Positions 15,440 to 22,099 are shown, counted from the stretch's first letter. The stretch: 22,327 nucleotides of DNA from an uncultured Oscillospiraceae bacterium (GCA_910577915.1 CAJTOM010000042.1:1-22327), one strand, 5' to 3'. A program made the numbers and translations. The notes: generated by a model from the letters alone, not told the origin.

Positions 15440-15462
15440 TCTCGTTCTCCTTCTGCGGTCTG

Positions 15463-15480
15463 CCCGCGGATGGGCGCGGG
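15463..15480 (-). repeat. GC-rich inverted repeat before fliW
   Basis: CCCGCG-CCCATC-CGCGGG is a 6-bp stem in the 70-nt gap between the DUF6470 gene and fliW, close to the fliW ribosome binding site. No U-tract follows. Confidence 0.45.
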
Positions 15481-15509
15481 GGCGGGAAAGGGCCGCCCCC
15501 CACCGGGGA

Positions 15510-16112
15510 TTATCCCTTCACATCCACCGGCTCGTAGTTGGGATCGGCGGAGGGCGGGACGTAGATGGGTCCGCCGATGTATTTGATGACCACCTCCGGC
15601 CGCTGGGTGACGGTGAACTCAATGTCGCCGGGGGTGAACTCGAAGTCCCCCTGGCCGAACTTCCAGTCGAAGTTCAGCTTATCCATCTCGTAGCGGATGT
15701 TCATCTCCCCGGCGTCCCAGGTGATCTCGGGGCCGGTCTCGGGGATGAAGCCCAGGGCCTCCTGGCGGGTGTCGATCATGGCGCTCTTGGCAAACTGGGT
15801 GATGACCTCCTCCCCCAGCTTGGTCTCCATCATCAGCTTCCCCTGCTGGGCGTAGGTGGCGGTGGCCTGGTAGGCCGCCTGCTGGCCCTTCTGGGCCCCC
15901 TGCTGGAGGCTGCGGGCCAGAGTGGGGGTGACGGTGTTGCGGGCCTCAAAGGTGTCGATATTCACCCGGATGGGGCGGCTTTTGATCTGAAGGCCGCCCT
16001 TGTCGCGGGAAATTTCCATCTCGGCTGTGCCGCGGGCGTATTCCAGCTTGGCATTGGTGGTCTTCATCTCGATCTGGATGGGGACTGTCGTAATCTCAAT
16101 CAGCGGTTTCAT
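15510..16112 (-). CDS. DUF6470 (YviE-like) flagellar-locus protein
   Basis: This 200-residue protein resembles the DUF6470 family, whose B. subtilis member YviE sits at the same spot between flgL and fliW. Its function is unknown to me. The sequence opens with beta-rich segments (LIEITTVPIQIEMKTTNAKLE), has an A/Q/T-rich helical middle (about 65-110), and ends with more beta segments and PPSADPNYEPVDVKG. There is no signal peptide or membrane helix. Start: ATG at 16112; GAAGGGAG lies 13 nt upstream, a rather long spacing. Confidence 0.8.
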   Translation of the reverse strand: MKPLIEITTVPIQIEMKTTNAKLEYARGTAEMEISRDKGGLQIKSRPIRVNIDTFEARNTVTPTLARSLQQGAQKGQQAAYQATATYAQQGKLMMETKLGEEVITQFAKSAMIDTRQEALGFIPETGPEITWDAGEMNIRYEMDKLNFDWKFGQGDFEFTPGDIEFTVTQRPEVVIKYIGGPIYVPPSADPNYEPVDVKG

Positions 16113-16185
16113 TGTGTGATACGCGCTCCCTTCTGCTTATATTTCGGCGGCATCCGTGCCGTTTACACACAACGGAAAAAAGAGA

Positions 16186-17376
16186 TCAGTTCATATAATC
16201 GATCAGCGACTGGCTGAGCAGCTGGGTGCCCACCTTCAGCGCCGCGTTGTAGCAGGTGTAGTTGTAGAGGAAGTCGGTGATGGCGTCCGCCGGGTCCACG
16301 TCCTCCAGGTTGACCAGCTCCAGGTTGAGGGCGTCGTGCTGGTCCTTGAGGCGGTCCTTGTTGGTCTCCAGGAACTCCACCTCGCCGGAGATGTCGGAGG
16401 CAAAGGCGGAGATGATCTCGTCGTTGTTTTTGGTGATCTTGTTGAGCAGACGGTCGGCCTCCGCCCGGTCCTCCTTGCTCCACTGGCCCGTCGCATCGTC
16501 GGCGCGCTCGAGCACATCGGCGTACTTCTTCATCAAAAGGGCCAGGTTCTTCGGGTCGCCGTCGGCGTCCAGGCCGTAGCCGCCCAGCATGTTGATGCCC
16601 GGCAGGGCCATGTTGAAGGTGCTGCCGTTGATGATGGAGCCGTCGTCGGCCTCCTGGAGGCCCAGGCCGATGTCGGAGTTGGTTTCCTCCTCGCTCATGG
16701 CCTTCAGGCGGGCCACGTCTCCCTGATCTTTGTAGTAGGCGGCCCACGCTTTCTCGTCAGGGGTCAAATTTGCGTTGGGGTCCTTCGCAGCCAGGGGAAC
16801 GCCGTACTCATCCTTGGCGGTATCCGGAATACCCGCCCAGGGGTCCGTGCTGGTGGTAGGCCGCTCCACGCTGCCGGCGGCTACGTTCACGCCCCGGTAG
16901 TAGAGGGTCTTGCCGTCCTCGCTCCAGCTGAAGGGCACGTTCAGGGCGTCCTTGCCGGCAAAGACGAAGTGGTCCCCCAGCTTGGCGCCGTTGATGGACT
17001 GGATGACGGAGTCGGCGGCGTTGCGGATGACCCCGGCCAGCTCCTGGCGGGCGGAGGCGGTTGTGTCGCTGTTGCCGGTGATGGAGGAGGCCTTGGCGAT
17101 CTTGTCGGCGATGCCGGTCTTGATGCCCTCCATGGCGGAGTAGGCGATGCGGAAGCGGGCCAGGGTGTCGTTGTTGTTGTCGTAGTGGGTGCCGGTCTCG
17201 GTGATGGAGCGGCGGATGCGCCAGGCGTGGGTGGCGGCGGCGGGGTCCTCGGCGTAGCTGTTGAAGTTGCGGTGGGTCAAGACCTTGTTCTGGGCGTTGG
17301 CCCACCTGTTGGTGGACTGCATCAGATTGTACCGGTAGGTACTCATCGTCATGTTCGTGGTAATGCGCATACCCAT
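16186..17376 (-). CDS. flgL: Hook-filament junction protein FlgL
   Basis: FlgL (HAP3) joins the hook to the flagellin filament. The N-terminal flagellin-like segment MRITTNMTMSTYRYNLMQS and the DNNNDTLARFRIAYSAMEGI helix are typical. The C-terminus LYNYTCYNAALKVGTQLLSQSLIDYMN fits the family D0 helix. At 396 residues it is about 100 longer than common FlgL; the extra lies in the middle around residues 170-270. Start: ATG at 17376 with AAGGAGG upstream; a second ATG two codons on is possible. It lies 24 nt after flgK. Confidence 0.94.
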   Translation of the reverse strand: MGMRITTNMTMSTYRYNLMQSTNRWANAQNKVLTHRNFNSYAEDPAAATHAWRIRRSITETGTHYDNNNDTLARFRIAYSAMEGIKTGIADKIAKASSITGNSDTTASARQELAGVIRNAADSVIQSINGAKLGDHFVFAGKDALNVPFSWSEDGKTLYYRGVNVAAGSVERPTTSTDPWAGIPDTAKDEYGVPLAAKDPNANLTPDEKAWAAYYKDQGDVARLKAMSEEETNSDIGLGLQEADDGSIINGSTFNMALPGINMLGGYGLDADGDPKNLALLMKKYADVLERADDATGQWSKEDRAEADRLLNKITKNNDEIISAFASDISGEVEFLETNKDRLKDQHDALNLELVNLEDVDPADAITDFLYNYTCYNAALKVGTQLLSQSLIDYMN

Positions 17377-17400
17377 GTTTCGTTTACCTCCTTCTCACCG

Positions 17401-19656
17401 TCAGATCGCGGTGCCGTTGATGAGCTTGTCAAGCATGGAATCGATGGTGGTCAGCAGGCGGCAGGCCGCGGAGTAGGACTTGGAGAACTGCATCATGCTG
17501 GTGGCCTCCTCGTTCAGGTCCACGCCGGAGACGCTGGAGCGCTGATTGTCCAGATCCAGACTGGTCAGGGTGTAGGCCTCGTACATCTTGTTGGTATACT
17601 GGGAGTCCGAGGCCAGGGTGCCGGAGATGTTGGTGTACATCTCCTGGAAGGAGCCCTTGAAGAAGTACCGCCCCGCCTGGGAGTCGGCCACCGTGTCCTG
17701 GGCGATGAACTCCCGGTCCGCCTTGAACAGGGCCAGCATGTGCTGGATGTTGTCGCTGGCGGTGGTGCTGGTCTGGACGTTGCCGTCGGCGTCCACGTAG
17801 TCGGGCTTGGTGGTGTTGAGAATCCGCACCGCGCCGGTGGCCCAGGCGTTGGAGACGCTGATATTCCTGGCGGTAATGCCGGTGGGGTCGTTGCTGTTGC
17901 CGTTGCTGCTGAAGATCACGCCGCCCTCGTAGTAGGCGTACTCACGCTTCAGCTGGCCGCTGGCGCGCAGGGCGTCCAGCTCGGCGGCGGTGTAGTCGGA
18001 GGGCTCCTTCATCACAGGGGCGCCGTTGGCATCCGTAACGGGATTTCCGTCTTTATCAACCTTTTGGGCGCTGATCGGGACTCCATCCACCTTAATGGGA
18101 TTTCCCGCCTCATCCTCAAAGTTCATCCCATTCATCTTATAGATCGTAGACGGCGGCATCTGGTTGGCCTTGTTGAGCTCCCGGGCGAAGGTCTGGGCCC
18201 AGTTGTCCAGCACGTGCTGGTAGTAGCGCACGCCCCGCTTCTTGGCCGCGTCGGGGTCCAGCTTCAGCTCATCCGCGCTGCAGAACTCGCCCTCCTCGGT
18301 GAGGAACTCCCGCAGGGCCTGGATGGAGCCGTGGAGGGTGACGTCGTTCAGGTCGGTGATCTCCCGGATCTCCTGGCCGTACTCGTCCCGCATGAAGCGG
18401 CCGTTGCGGTCCTTGAGGGCGTCCAGCTGGAGGAGGTAGACGTTGTCGTCCTCGTCGCCCTTGGCGGTGGAGAAGCTGGGGACCTTGTTGGCGGCAGCCT
18501 GAGAAAGATCATTGGTCGGAATATATTGCGCCTCATTCGGATTCGCCGGATTCGGATAATTTGGGTTCTCCATCATATACGGATTATTAGGATCCTTATC
18601 GGGGAAATCGGGGTTAGCCATGGGTCTGTGCAGATAGTTTTTAATGCCGTCTTTTCCGAAATCCGCATTCTTGGTTGCGTTGCCGTTTGCATCCAACAGC
18701 GCTTCCCGCTCGATATTTGTATACCACTTTCCGTCAATGGAAACACCCTTTCCCTCGCGCGCTTCATACATATAGCTCGAGGCCAGCTTCTCATCGTACT
18801 CCGGGTTGGGCTCGGCAATCTCCTCCGGCATCAGCAGCTGGGTGGCGTAGATGCCGTCCACCAGCTTGATGGGGGGCTGGGTGTCGGAGAGGGTGATGGT
18901 CATCTTCTCCACGGTGGTGAACTGGTCCAGCTTCTCGTCGGTGTAGGTCACGTCGATCTTCAGATACTTGCTCAGCTCGTCGATGAGCACGTTGCGGCTG
19001 TCCCGCAGCTCCAGAGCGCTGTCCCCGGCGATGCCCTGGGCGCGGATCTGCTCGCTGAGGCCCCGGATGTTGTGGAGAAGGTCGTTTACCGCGCCCACGT
19101 CCTCCCGCAGGAGGTTGGCCTGGTTGTCGCGGACGGTCTCCGTGCGCTTGGCGGCGCTGTTGAGCAGCTGGCAGAGAGTCTTGCAGGCGGCCCGGAGCTG
19201 GGAGTCATACTCCTCGGTGCCCACCCGCTGGTTCAGACCGTCCAGCATGTCGAAGACCTGGCCCAGCTGGTCCTCAATGATGCCCACGTCCTTCACGCCG
19301 CCGTTCTCCCCCTTGGCCACCTCGTCGTAGATGCTCTGGAGGGCCTGGAGGGCCTTCTGCTCGGCGGTGAAGGAGCCCAGCTCCGTCTGCTCATCCCGGA
19401 AGCGGATGTCCAGGTAGGGGTCCCGCAGCTGGGTCACGTCCCGGCAGAGGACGCCGTAGCCGATGTCGCTGTGGGTGTTGTTCTTGTACTTGGGCTGCCC
19501 GGTGGAGTTGAGGCTCACCAGATCCATGCGCTGGCGGGTGTAGCCCTTGGTGTTGATGTTGGCAATATTGTTGCCCGTCACGTTCAGGGACGCCTGGGAG
19601 GCGTAAATCGCCAGGCGGGCGGTGGTGAAGGAACTGAAAGTGCCGATTGTAGCCAT
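17401..19656 (-). CDS. flgK: Hook-associated protein FlgK (large variant)
   Basis: FlgK (HAP1) forms the first layer of the hook-filament junction. The N-terminus ARLAIYASQASLNVTGNNIAN (starting near residue 13), then NTKGYTRQRMDL, is the family signature. The C-terminus VDLNEEATSMMQFSKSYSAACRLLTTIDSML matches too. At 751 residues it is about 200 longer than Salmonella or Bacillus FlgK. The extra is in the centre, including an Asn/Pro-rich stretch near residues 346-380 and EF-hand-like DANGNATKNADF and DKDGNPVTDANG motifs. Segments 18000-18180 and 18485-18785 have clearly lower GC. Start: ATG at 19656, AAGGAGAG upstream. Confidence 0.95.
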   Translation of the reverse strand: MATIGTFSSFTTARLAIYASQASLNVTGNNIANINTKGYTRQRMDLVSLNSTGQPKYKNNTHSDIGYGVLCRDVTQLRDPYLDIRFRDEQTELGSFTAEQKALQALQSIYDEVAKGENGGVKDVGIIEDQLGQVFDMLDGLNQRVGTEEYDSQLRAACKTLCQLLNSAAKRTETVRDNQANLLREDVGAVNDLLHNIRGLSEQIRAQGIAGDSALELRDSRNVLIDELSKYLKIDVTYTDEKLDQFTTVEKMTITLSDTQPPIKLVDGIYATQLLMPEEIAEPNPEYDEKLASSYMYEAREGKGVSIDGKWYTNIEREALLDANGNATKNADFGKDGIKNYLHRPMANPDFPDKDPNNPYMMENPNYPNPANPNEAQYIPTNDLSQAAANKVPSFSTAKGDEDDNVYLLQLDALKDRNGRFMRDEYGQEIREITDLNDVTLHGSIQALREFLTEEGEFCSADELKLDPDAAKKRGVRYYQHVLDNWAQTFARELNKANQMPPSTIYKMNGMNFEDEAGNPIKVDGVPISAQKVDKDGNPVTDANGAPVMKEPSDYTAAELDALRASGQLKREYAYYEGGVIFSSNGNSNDPTGITARNISVSNAWATGAVRILNTTKPDYVDADGNVQTSTTASDNIQHMLALFKADREFIAQDTVADSQAGRYFFKGSFQEMYTNISGTLASDSQYTNKMYEAYTLTSLDLDNQRSSVSGVDLNEEATSMMQFSKSYSAACRLLTTIDSMLDKLINGTAI

Positions 19657-19724
19657 GTCGTTATACTCTCCTTGTCTCTGGTCGCGTCTGCACTTACTAT
19701 ATAATACTATGCCGGAACCGGTTC

Positions 19725-20171
19725 TCAGGCCATGAAATCCGACTGGCGGGGGATAATCTCCCCCTGGGAGGCGTCCTGGGCCTCCATGGCGCGCTCAATG
19801 GCCCGGAGGTTGCACTCCAAGGTGTCCCGCGCCACCTGGGAGGCGGCCCGGAAGACCTTGTACCGGCCCCGCAGGGTCTCGGCGGCGCGCTTGGTCTCCA
19901 TGAGCAGCTCGCTGGGGGCGCTGTCCTCCAAATCCCGCAGGGCGGTGCCCTGGAGGCCCATCCTGGCCAGCATGGCCTCCCGCTTCTGGTCGATGCCGCG
20001 CAGGGAGAGGCTCAGGGTCTGCTCCCGCTTCATGCAGGCGTCCACCGCGCCCAGGTCGCCCCGGCTGACGGCGGCGGTCTTCTCCTCCTCCACGCCGGAC
20101 AGCTGTTCCAAGGCGTCCGACAGCTGGTTGATGAGCTTTAAGTAGGCCTGCCAGTCCTCCCGCTGCACCAT
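19725..20171 (-). CDS. flgN: Flagellar export chaperone FlgN
   Basis: FlgN is the cytoplasmic chaperone that delivers FlgK and FlgL to the export apparatus. The 148-residue product is all-helical in character, with an N-terminal LIKLINQLSDALEQLSGVEEEKTAAVSRGDL-like helix pair and basic C-terminal helices. The ATG at 20171 shares its A with the flgM TGA (TGATG), and GGAGG lies seven bases upstream; a GTG one codon earlier is possible. Its place between flgM and flgK is the standard one. Sequence identity in this family is low, so gene order carries much of the weight. Confidence 0.88.
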   Translation of the reverse strand: MVQREDWQAYLKLINQLSDALEQLSGVEEEKTAAVSRGDLGAVDACMKREQTLSLSLRGIDQKREAMLARMGLQGTALRDLEDSAPSELLMETKRAAETLRGRYKVFRAASQVARDTLECNLRAIERAMEAQDASQGEIIPRQSDFMA

Positions 20172-20476
20172 CACTCGCCCTCCTCCATCAGAAGCATCCG
20201 GGCGGCGGTTTCACGGGGGGCAATCTGGTACTCCCCGGAGCTGACGGCCCGGCGCAGCTCCTGAATCTTGCCGGTGGTGTTGTGGGTGCGCACCTGTTGG
20301 GACAGGCTGGCCACCGCCTCCCGGAAGTTCCGGCCCGCCGCCTCGCCGGCAGTGGAGAGGGTGCAGTGGTCATAGCTGGCGTCGGGCGCCTGGGCACGGC
20401 CCGCGCCGGCCCGGCCGGTGCGGACAATACTTTTCTTCTGTACGGGGCGGAAGCCCTCGGGACCTGTAATCAGCAT
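20171..20476 (-). CDS. flgM: Anti-sigma-28 factor FlgM
   Basis: FlgM binds sigma-28 and holds back late flagellar genes until it is exported through the finished hook. The 101-residue product has a basic, disordered N-terminal half. Its C-terminal half, about 45-95, contains FREAVASLSQQVRTHNTTGKI, then ELRRAVSSGEYQIAPRETAARML, which is the family pattern (V-x2-G-x-Y-x-V/I...A-x2-ML). Start: ATG at 20476 with GGGAGG eight bases upstream. It heads the flgM-flgN-flgK-flgL-DUF6470-fliW-csrA cluster. Confidence 0.93.
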   Translation of the reverse strand: MLITGPEGFRPVQKKSIVRTGRAGAGRAQAPDASYDHCTLSTAGEAAGRNFREAVASLSQQVRTHNTTGKIQELRRAVSSGEYQIAPRETAARMLLMEEGE

Positions 20477-20495
20477 ACGGTTGACCTCCCAGTCG

Positions 20496-20534
20496 CCGCG
20501 CGGGCCGGGGGGCCGCCCCGTGGTGAACGCGCGG
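20496..20534 (-). promoter_or_regulatory. Stem-loop in the flgM leader
   Basis: CCGCGCG and CGCGCGG form a 7-bp outer stem around a GC-rich inner hairpin, ending just before the flgM ribosome binding site. A translational or stability role is inferred. Confidence 0.4.
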
Positions 20535-20558
20535 AATCACATCGTCTTTGTATTCTTT

Positions 20559-20585
20559 TTATCGGTCTGGAAACAGAAAAAATAA
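20559..20585 (-). promoter_or_regulatory. Sigma-28-like promoter of the flgM cluster
   Basis: On the minus strand TTAT, 15 nt, then ACCGATAA matches the sigma-28 (SigD) pattern TAAA-N15-GCCGATAA at 7 of 8 positions in the -10 and with the exact spacing; the -35 match is weak. The leader to flgM is about 75 nt. The same ACCGATAA box with TTAA at the same spacing occurs at 21613-21639. Confidence 0.6.
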
Positions 20586-20670
20586 TGAACGTTCAGAAAA
20601 TTTTTACAAAATTCCACACTGGGCTCCCGGCGGAGCCGGAGAGGAAAAATACAGAAATGCAAAAAATGCG

Positions 20671-20699
20671 TTGCAAGCCGGGCCCGTTTCCGGTATAAT
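20671..20699 (+). promoter_or_regulatory. Sigma-A promoter of the PilZ gene
   Basis: TTGCAA (20671-20676) and TATAAT (20694-20699) are separated by 17 nt. The start should lie near 20706, leaving a leader of about 54 nt that includes a short GC-rich inverted repeat. Confidence 0.75.
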
Positions 20700-20759
20700 G
20701 GGCCTATGACATACAGACGCCGCTCCGGCGGCGGCGGGAAATAACGGGGGTTTGCACGC

Positions 20760-21404
20760 ATGGCTATGATGGATAACTGCAAAAAAGCGGAAATTTTTGA
20801 CGATTCGGGAAACCTGCTCTGTGAGGCGGCCGTGAGCTGCGGCCCCATGGGGGGGCTGCTGCTGGACGTGCCGGCGGAGCTGGACTACAAGGCCCAGAGC
20901 CTCTTCCGCGTCCTGTTCTACGACCCCACGATGGGCATGGTGATGTGCCGCTGCACCCTCTCGTCCCCTCTGGACCTGCCGGAGGGGCGGCGCTCGCTGC
21001 GCTGCGACATCGCCGAGCAGATCAGCCAGGAGAACCGGCGGCAGGACGTGAAGGTCTCCCTGGGGGCGGAGGTGATGATCCACGTCTCCCGCCAGCCGGG
21101 GGATAAGGTGCAGGTCCCGCCGGAGGGCGTGAGCGCCAAGGTGTTCAACATCAGCGCCGGGGGCGTCTACCTGCGCACCGCCCTGGCCCTGAAGGAGGGC
21201 CGCCGGCTGTGGTTCGACTTCAAAGAGGCCGGGGGCACCATCCCCCTGGCGGCGGAGATCCTGCGGGTGGAGGACGCCACCATCTGGGGGCAGAGGCCCC
21301 TGTACGGCTACGGCTGCCGCTTCGTGGACCTGCCCACACGGTACGAGTCCCAGCTGCGCAGCTTCGTGTTCCGGGAGGAGATGCGCACCCGGAAGCGGGA
21401 TTGA
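20760..21404 (+). CDS. PilZ domain protein, YcgR/YpfA type
   Basis: This 214-residue protein looks like a YcgR/YpfA (MotI)-type flagellar brake: an N-terminal beta domain (about 8-88) and a C-terminal PilZ domain (about 90-210). PilZ proteins bind cyclic di-GMP through RxxxR and N/DxSxxG. Here NISAGG (130-135) is intact, but the first motif reads R93-R94-Q-D-V-K98, with lysine where the second arginine is usual. Start: ATG at 20760 with a weak GGGGG upstream; ATGs at 20766 and 20769 are also possible. It stands alone between its own promoter and terminator, divergent from flgM. A role in c-di-GMP control of the stator is inferred from family and context. Confidence 0.85.
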   Translation: MAMMDNCKKAEIFDDSGNLLCEAAVSCGPMGGLLLDVPAELDYKAQSLFRVLFYDPTMGMVMCRCTLSSPLDLPEGRRSLRCDIAEQISQENRRQDVKVSLGAEVMIHVSRQPGDKVQVPPEGVSAKVFNISAGGVYLRTALALKEGRRLWFDFKEAGGTIPLAAEILRVEDATIWGQRPLYGYGCRFVDLPTRYESQLRSFVFREEMRTRKRD

Positions 21405-21451
21405 CGGAGTACTTATATATTATATACAGAATGACATCATAACGGACGCCG

Positions 21452-21486
21452 AGAGGGCCGGGAGCAATGCTCCCGGCCCTCTTTTT
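21452..21486 (+). terminator. Intrinsic terminator after the PilZ gene
   Basis: A perfect 14-bp stem (AGAGGGCCGGGAGC and its complement) with a 3-nt loop runs into TTTTT. It lies 47 nt after the PilZ stop codon and should separate that gene from the csrA-flagellin unit. Confidence 0.92.
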
Positions 21487-21502
21487 GCGCAAAAACTCCC
21501 AT

Positions 21503-21606
21503 AAAAAAGCAAAATGCCGGGCAGCGGTCCAGTCCGCTCCGGCAAAATGGGGAAAACTTGTTTGAAAATGTATACTTTCTCAAGCAGGTGTTTCAAACCG
21601 CTTACA
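21503..21606 (-). ncRNA. Candidate leftward small RNA
   Basis: No gene is read leftward here, yet the minus strand has a sigma-28-like promoter (21613-21639) followed about 65-100 nt later by a terminator-like hairpin. The hairpin is GCCGG-AGCGG, loop ACTGGA, CCGCT-GC-CCGGC (21516-21543), followed by ATTTTGCTTTTTT. The RNA would be roughly 100 nt and include a GGTGT/ACACC stem near its 5' end. Its terminator loop shows GGA. There is no coding frame with a ribosome binding site. Existence and function are inferred. Confidence 0.35.
21562..21583. repeat. Degenerate copy of the GTATAC palindrome
   Basis: TTGAAAA-T-GTATAC-T-TTCTCAA is nearly symmetric (two mismatched pairs) and shares TTGAAAA, GTATAC and TCAAGCAG with the perfect palindrome at 21671-21706. 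The centres are 116 bp apart. Confidence 0.65.
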
Positions 21607-21612
21607 CCCCTT

Positions 21613-21639
21613 TTATCGGTCCTGGTTTTGGAAAATTAA
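21613..21639 (-). promoter_or_regulatory. Leftward sigma-28-like promoter
   Basis: TTAA, 15 nt, ACCGATAA on the minus strand, with CCAGGACCGATAAAA around the -10. The flgM promoter has CCAGACCGATAAAA and the same 15-nt spacing. It points away from flagellin into a region without leftward genes. Confidence 0.45.
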
Positions 21640-21664
21640 GTGCTCTCTCACAACTTTTTCAAAT

Positions 21665-21692
21665 TTGTTTTTTCTGCTTGAAAAGGTATACC
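21665..21692 (+). promoter_or_regulatory. Possible promoter for the second csrA and flagellin
   Basis: TTGTTT (21665-21670), 16 nt, TATACC (21687-21692). The -10 would lie at the centre of the 36-bp palindrome, giving a promoter-operator arrangement. The match is modest, and no rightward sigma-28 promoter was found before flagellin. Confidence 0.3.
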
Positions 21693-21706
21693 TTTTCAAG
21701 CAGAAA
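21671..21706. repeat. Perfect 36-bp palindrome upstream of the second csrA
   Basis: Two 18-bp arms are exact complements with no spacer. The left arm reads TTTCTGCTTGAAAAGGTA and the centre is GGTATACC. It ends 10 nt before the purine-rich ribosome binding site region of the second csrA. It could be an operator for a dimeric protein or, in RNA, a 16-bp stem with a UAUA loop. No U-tract follows, so it is not a terminator. Confidence 0.9.
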
Positions 21707-21734
21707 CCGCTTTTTCAAAAAGGAGGTGCTTCCC

Positions 21735-21971
21735 ATGCTGGCCCTGACCGTCCGCGAGGGGGATTACGTCACCATCGGCGAGGACATCGTTGTCCAGGTC
21801 CTGAAAACCGGCGATGTGTTCCGAATTGCCATCGACGCCCCCCGTTCTATGAACATTCAGCGTGCAAAAGTACACGAGGCGGAGGCCGGCGTGCCGGTGT
21901 GCATCCAGAAGGTGCGCCGTCAGGCCCCTCCCAAGGGTCCCGATTTCAAACGGTCCGCGCAGACCGTCTGA
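21735..21971 (+). CDS. csrA: Second, divergent CsrA-family protein
   Basis: A 78-residue CsrA homologue (MLALTVREGDYVTIGEDIVV, then FRIAIDAPRSMNIQRAKV). It keeps L4, R7 and the arginine equivalent to R44 (R43 here), but R6 of the usual RNA-binding strand is valine and the loop near residue 26 is one residue shorter. The C-terminal part lacks the NR-x-AA stretch seen in the FliW-linked copy and is basic instead (QKVRRQAPPKGPDFKRS). Start: ATG at 21735 with AAAAAGGAGGTG upstream; the frame is open further up but homology begins here. Flagellin follows 128 nt later on the same strand. Confidence 0.88.
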   Translation: MLALTVREGDYVTIGEDIVVQVLKTGDVFRIAIDAPRSMNIQRAKVHEAEAGVPVCIQKVRRQAPPKGPDFKRSAQTV

Positions 21972-21979
21972 AATAGCAT

Positions 21980-22037
21980 GCGGGGACGTTTTCAAACGCC
22001 AGCTCCGGCCGGGTACGAGCGTTTGCAAAGGCCCCGC
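21980..22037 (+). promoter_or_regulatory. Long-range stem in the flagellin leader
   Basis: GCGGGG (21980-21985) pairs with CCCCGC (22032-22037), and inside them CAAACGC (21993-21999) pairs with GCGTTTG (22019-22025). The structure lies between the second csrA and the CsrA-type hairpin. There is no U-tract; it may protect or process the flagellin mRNA. Confidence 0.5.
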
Positions 22038-22054
22038 GCACAAATTCAAGCACC

Positions 22055-22090
22055 GGGCGAAAGGAATCGCCCAGCAAATATGAAAAGGAG
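22055..22090 (+). promoter_or_regulatory. CsrA-binding leader of flagellin mRNA
   Basis: GGGCGA-AAGGAA-TCGCCC (22055-22072) is a perfect 6-bp stem with GGA in its loop. The second GGA is in the ribosome binding site AAAAGGAG (22083-22090), 24 nt further on. This two-site layout is that of the B. subtilis hag leader, where CsrA bound to both sites blocks translation until FliW removes it. Confidence 0.75.
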
Positions 22091-22099
22091 ATTCTTATC

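Noticed and set aside
16156..19704. Open frame of 1182 codons on the plus strand
   Set aside because: It is fully antisense to flgL and flgK, is a low-complexity G/V/L/H/A-rich product with no family features, and arises from GC-rich codon use on the other strand.
19657..19724. AT-rich stretch between flgN and flgK as an internal promoter
   Set aside because: TATTAT/TATAGT sequences are present but no -35 fits at 16-18 nt. GAACCGGTTC is a short palindrome that may be chance.
21405..22099. Rightward sigma-28 promoter for flagellin
   Set aside because: No GCCGATAA-type box was found on the plus strand; the only match in this stretch points left.
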